In this document: positions 61,841 through 64,000 of the stretch, piece by piece | Numbering within the stretch: position 1 is the first letter of the stretch | Layout of the letters: each line of letters starts with the position of its first letter | Assembly: GCF_000737695.1 (NCBI RefSeq) | Contig: NZ_JPRM01000013.1 | Coordinates: 60,758 to 124,757 of the forward strand | Source of the DNA: Flavobacterium hydatis | GTDB lineage: Bacteria > Bacteroidota > Bacteroidia > Flavobacteriales > Flavobacteriaceae | Direction of reading: 5' to 3' | DNA length: 64,000 nt | Notes under the pieces: model-generated | Databases searched by the model: none | What the model saw: only the letters and a program-made list of their open reading frames with translations | Told to the model about the DNA's origin: nothing | Position numbers and translations under genes: made by a program

Positions 61841-63972
61841 TGTCTTTTGAGCTATTATCAGAACCTATCCGAAGATATATTCGAGATAAAAGATGGGAAC
61901 AATTACGTCCCATTCAAAATGCTGCAATTACAAGAATTTTAACTACAGATAAACATTATATTTTAGTATCAAGAACGGCTTCAGGAAAAACTGAAGCGGC
62001 CTTTTTACCCGTTTTATCTCAAGTAAATTTTAATGAAAAAGGGGTTCAGATTTTATATATTTCGCCACTTATTGCGTTGATAAATGATCAATTTTTTCGC
62101 GTTGAGGAATTGTGTAAAAATTTAGAAGTAAATGTTGTAAAATGGCATGGAGAAGCAAATAAAACTTCAAAAGAAAAATTAGTAAAAGATCCAACAGGAA
62201 TCGTTTTAATGACACCAGAATCTCTGGAAGCCATGTTTGTAAATAGACCTTACAATGTAAGGCATATTTTTTCGAATCTTAAATTTGTAATTATTGATGA
62301 AATTCACTCTTTTATTGGATCAGGAAGAGGTATACAATTAAAATCTCTTTTATCTAGATTACAGTATATAAATGAAAACAACTTTAGAATAATTGGTCTT
62401 TCGGCAACTTTAGGAGATTATGATGAAGCAAAGAAATTTGCGGGGAATAGTATAGAAACGGTAGTTTTAAGAGATAATGCATCAAAAGAAATTGAAGCGA
62501 AGTTTAAATATTTTGAAGGTGAAACAGGAGAATTACCTTTAAATCTTTTAAAAGATTTATATAAGGAAACCAAAGATAGTAAAGTCCTTATTTTTCCTAA
62601 TAGTAGAGGACTTGCTGAAGAAGTAGCAGTTAAACTGAAGAAAATTTCTGAAAAGGTAAATGGGCATGTAAATTATTTTTCGCATCATTCTTCGGTTGAT
62701 AAAGAGGTCAGAGAATATGTGGAATCTTTTGCTAAAAGTAATAACAGACAAAATTTTTGTATTTCATGTACTTCTACATTAGAACTTGGTATTGATATAG
62801 GTTCTGTTGATGAGGTGGTGCAAATCGATGCAACATATAGTATTGCATCTTTAATACAGCGCATTGGAAGAAGCGGACGAAGAGATGGTGCCAAAAGTTT
62901 TCTATTATTATATGCAACAGATAAATGGAGTTTACTGCAATCACTGGCTTGCTGGCATTTATATAAAGAAGGTTTTATAGAACCCAAAGAATCAATGGGA
63001 TTTGCGTATGATCTGTTACTACATCAGGCATTATCGATTACAAAAGGACATTCTGGGATTCAATATTCTGAGTTGGTTAAACTTTTAAAGCAAAATTTTG
63101 CATTCAATGACATTGAGAATATTGATATAGAAGAAATCTTAAATCATTTGATTGATATAGATTTAATGGAAAAATTGCGAGACGAAGTAATAATAGGAAT
63201 TGAAGGTGAAAAAATCGTTAACCATAGAGATTTCTATAGCGCATTTACTCTTGAAGACAATCTTAAAGTAGTGAATGCTGGTATTAAAATAGGTGAGATT
63301 CCGTGGAGTCCACAAATCATGGAAGATGAAAATATTTTACTGGCGGCTAAAATATGGAAGATTGTGTTTGTTGATCTCAAGTCAAAAAAAATTGAAGTTA
63401 TACCAACAAACGATGGCAAGAAGCCCAAGTTCTCTGGCGTTGGTGGGATTGTTCATGCAGCTATTAGACAAAAAATGTTTGATATACTTTACCAGGATGA
63501 AATTTATACTGAACTCAATCAGGAATCGGCAGATATATTAGACGAAATGAGAAGTGATTTCTCACCTTTTGCTATAAAAAATGTTGAATCAGAAAGACCT
63601 TTGTTGATTTCAGAGAAAAAAATCATATTCTATACTTTTACAGGAACGAAAACAAACAGAACATTAGAATTTATTTTTAATGTTTTAGATATAAAAAACT
63701 CACTAGAAGATAGTGATAGTTCATTTGATATTTATCTTTCTAAGGATGACTTTTTATCTCAATTGATTTTTTTAAGTGCTAACGTACAGATTGTTGAAAA
63801 ACTTATAACCGAAGAATTAGAGAGAAATCCAGAATTATTAAATGTTTCTAAATGGGGAATTTATCTTCCAGTTAAATATCAAATCGAATGGATGAAACAA
63901 AATTATTTTGATATAAAACAAACACAGGAATTTTTACTTAATCAAATCAATAATATTGTTACAAATTTATAG
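61840..63972 (+). CDS. DEAD/DEAH superfamily II helicase, Lhr/BrxHI-like
   Basis: 710 residues. Motifs: Q-like RPIQNAAI (23-30), Walker A SRTASGKT (44-51), TPES, DEIH (153-156), LSATLGD, VLIFPNSRG, TLELGIDIG and VI QRIGRSGRRDG. The arrangement and length match Lhr-family helicases, including BrxHI of BREX-like systems. The C-terminal 250 residues, which hold the remaining accessory domain, show no nuclease motif I can see. It is the third gene of the operon; the window ends 28 bases after its stop, so further members may follow. Confidence 0.9.
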   Translation: MSFELLSEPIRRYIRDKRWEQLRPIQNAAITRILTTDKHYILVSRTASGKTEAAFLPVLSQVNFNEKGVQILYISPLIALINDQFFRVEELCKNLEVNVVKWHGEANKTSKEKLVKDPTGIVLMTPESLEAMFVNRPYNVRHIFSNLKFVIIDEIHSFIGSGRGIQLKSLLSRLQYINENNFRIIGLSATLGDYDEAKKFAGNSIETVVLRDNASKEIEAKFKYFEGETGELPLNLLKDLYKETKDSKVLIFPNSRGLAEEVAVKLKKISEKVNGHVNYFSHHSSVDKEVREYVESFAKSNNRQNFCISCTSTLELGIDIGSVDEVVQIDATYSIASLIQRIGRSGRRDGAKSFLLLYATDKWSLLQSLACWHLYKEGFIEPKESMGFAYDLLLHQALSITKGHSGIQYSELVKLLKQNFAFNDIENIDIEEILNHLIDIDLMEKLRDEVIIGIEGEKIVNHRDFYSAFTLEDNLKVVNAGIKIGEIPWSPQIMEDENILLAAKIWKIVFVDLKSKKIEVIPTNDGKKPKFSGVGGIVHAAIRQKMFDILYQDEIYTELNQESADILDEMRSDFSPFAIKNVESERPLLISEKKIIFYTFTGTKTNRTLEFIFNVLDIKNSLEDSDSSFDIYLSKDDFLSQLIFLSANVQIVEKLITEELERNPELLNVSKWGIYLPVKYQIEWMKQNYFDIKQTQEFLLNQINNIVTNL

Positions 63973-64000
63973 ATTATCATGCTTTTATGATAATTTTAGA

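Overview
The window looks like a chromosomal segment from a Flavobacterium-type member of the Bacteroidota (family Flavobacteriaceae). The DNA is AT-rich. Starts rarely have a recognisable Shine-Dalgarno sequence, and several promoters fit the Bacteroidota pattern (TTTG, then a gap, then TAnnTTTG). Lipoproteins carry short Cys lipoboxes, and the intergenic gaps are full of short dispersed repeats of the kind common in Flavobacterium. No prophage, insertion sequence or CRISPR array is visible.

Layout. 1-6.2 kb: end of a cysteine synthase gene, YebC, an S41 C-terminal protease, GcvT and NAD(P)H-hydrate dehydratase. 6.2-15 kb: accessory genes (HipA-like kinase with DUF3037, PL1 pectate lyase, Crp/Fnr regulator, HutD-like protein, GNAT, SMP-30-like propeller, lipoprotein, class C beta-lactamase-like hydrolase), a decayed DinB gene, and many repeats. 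15-17.5 kb: an XRE regulator whose promoter predicts a leaderless mRNA, opposite a three-gene cassette of unknown function. 17.7-23.1 kb: the threonine operon thrA-thrB-thrC, preceded by a 32-codon Thr/Ile-rich leader peptide with its own promoter.

24.9-44.3 kb: a nitrate and molybdenum-cofactor region. Two tandem palindromes and a TAnnTTTG box precede two NarK transporters, a cytochrome-b-like membrane protein, a NapA/NasA-type molybdopterin reductase, a four-cluster ferredoxin, a Tat-exported Rieske protein and a small membrane protein. Next come the Moco genes moeA, mobA, moaD, moeB-rhodanese, moaE, moaCB and moaA, with cobA (siroheme) and a TauE/SafE permease among them. A Lys-rich protein, an outer-membrane porin and a NarL-type regulator lie downstream. 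The likely flow is nitrate import by NarK, reduction on the cytoplasmic face, and electrons arriving through the Rieske/cytochrome b/ferredoxin parts. No nitrite reductase is visible here.

44.3-56.9 kb: housekeeping and stress genes (DUF4202, META lipoprotein, DUF6134, DUF2130, a methyltransferase), a four-gene oxidoreductase operon divergent from an AraC regulator, a DUF6985 protein, an NlpC/P60 peptidase and a thiolase. 57.1-58.5 kb: a tRNA cluster (Ser, Pro, two identical Arg) mixed with five degenerate or chimeric tRNA-like copies. A small GIY-YIG nuclease gene runs into the last of them. 58.8-64 kb: a tightly overlapping operon (TerB-type protein, BrxC/BrxD-like ATPase, Lhr/BrxHI-like helicase) that looks like a DNA-processing or phage-defence system beside the tRNA locus and may continue past the window.

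The strongest candidates for something undescribed are the GIY-YIG/tRNA-remnant array, the TerB-ATPase-helicase island, the threonine leader, and the Rieske-containing nitrate reductase cluster. All calls come from reading the sequence by eye; no database search was run.
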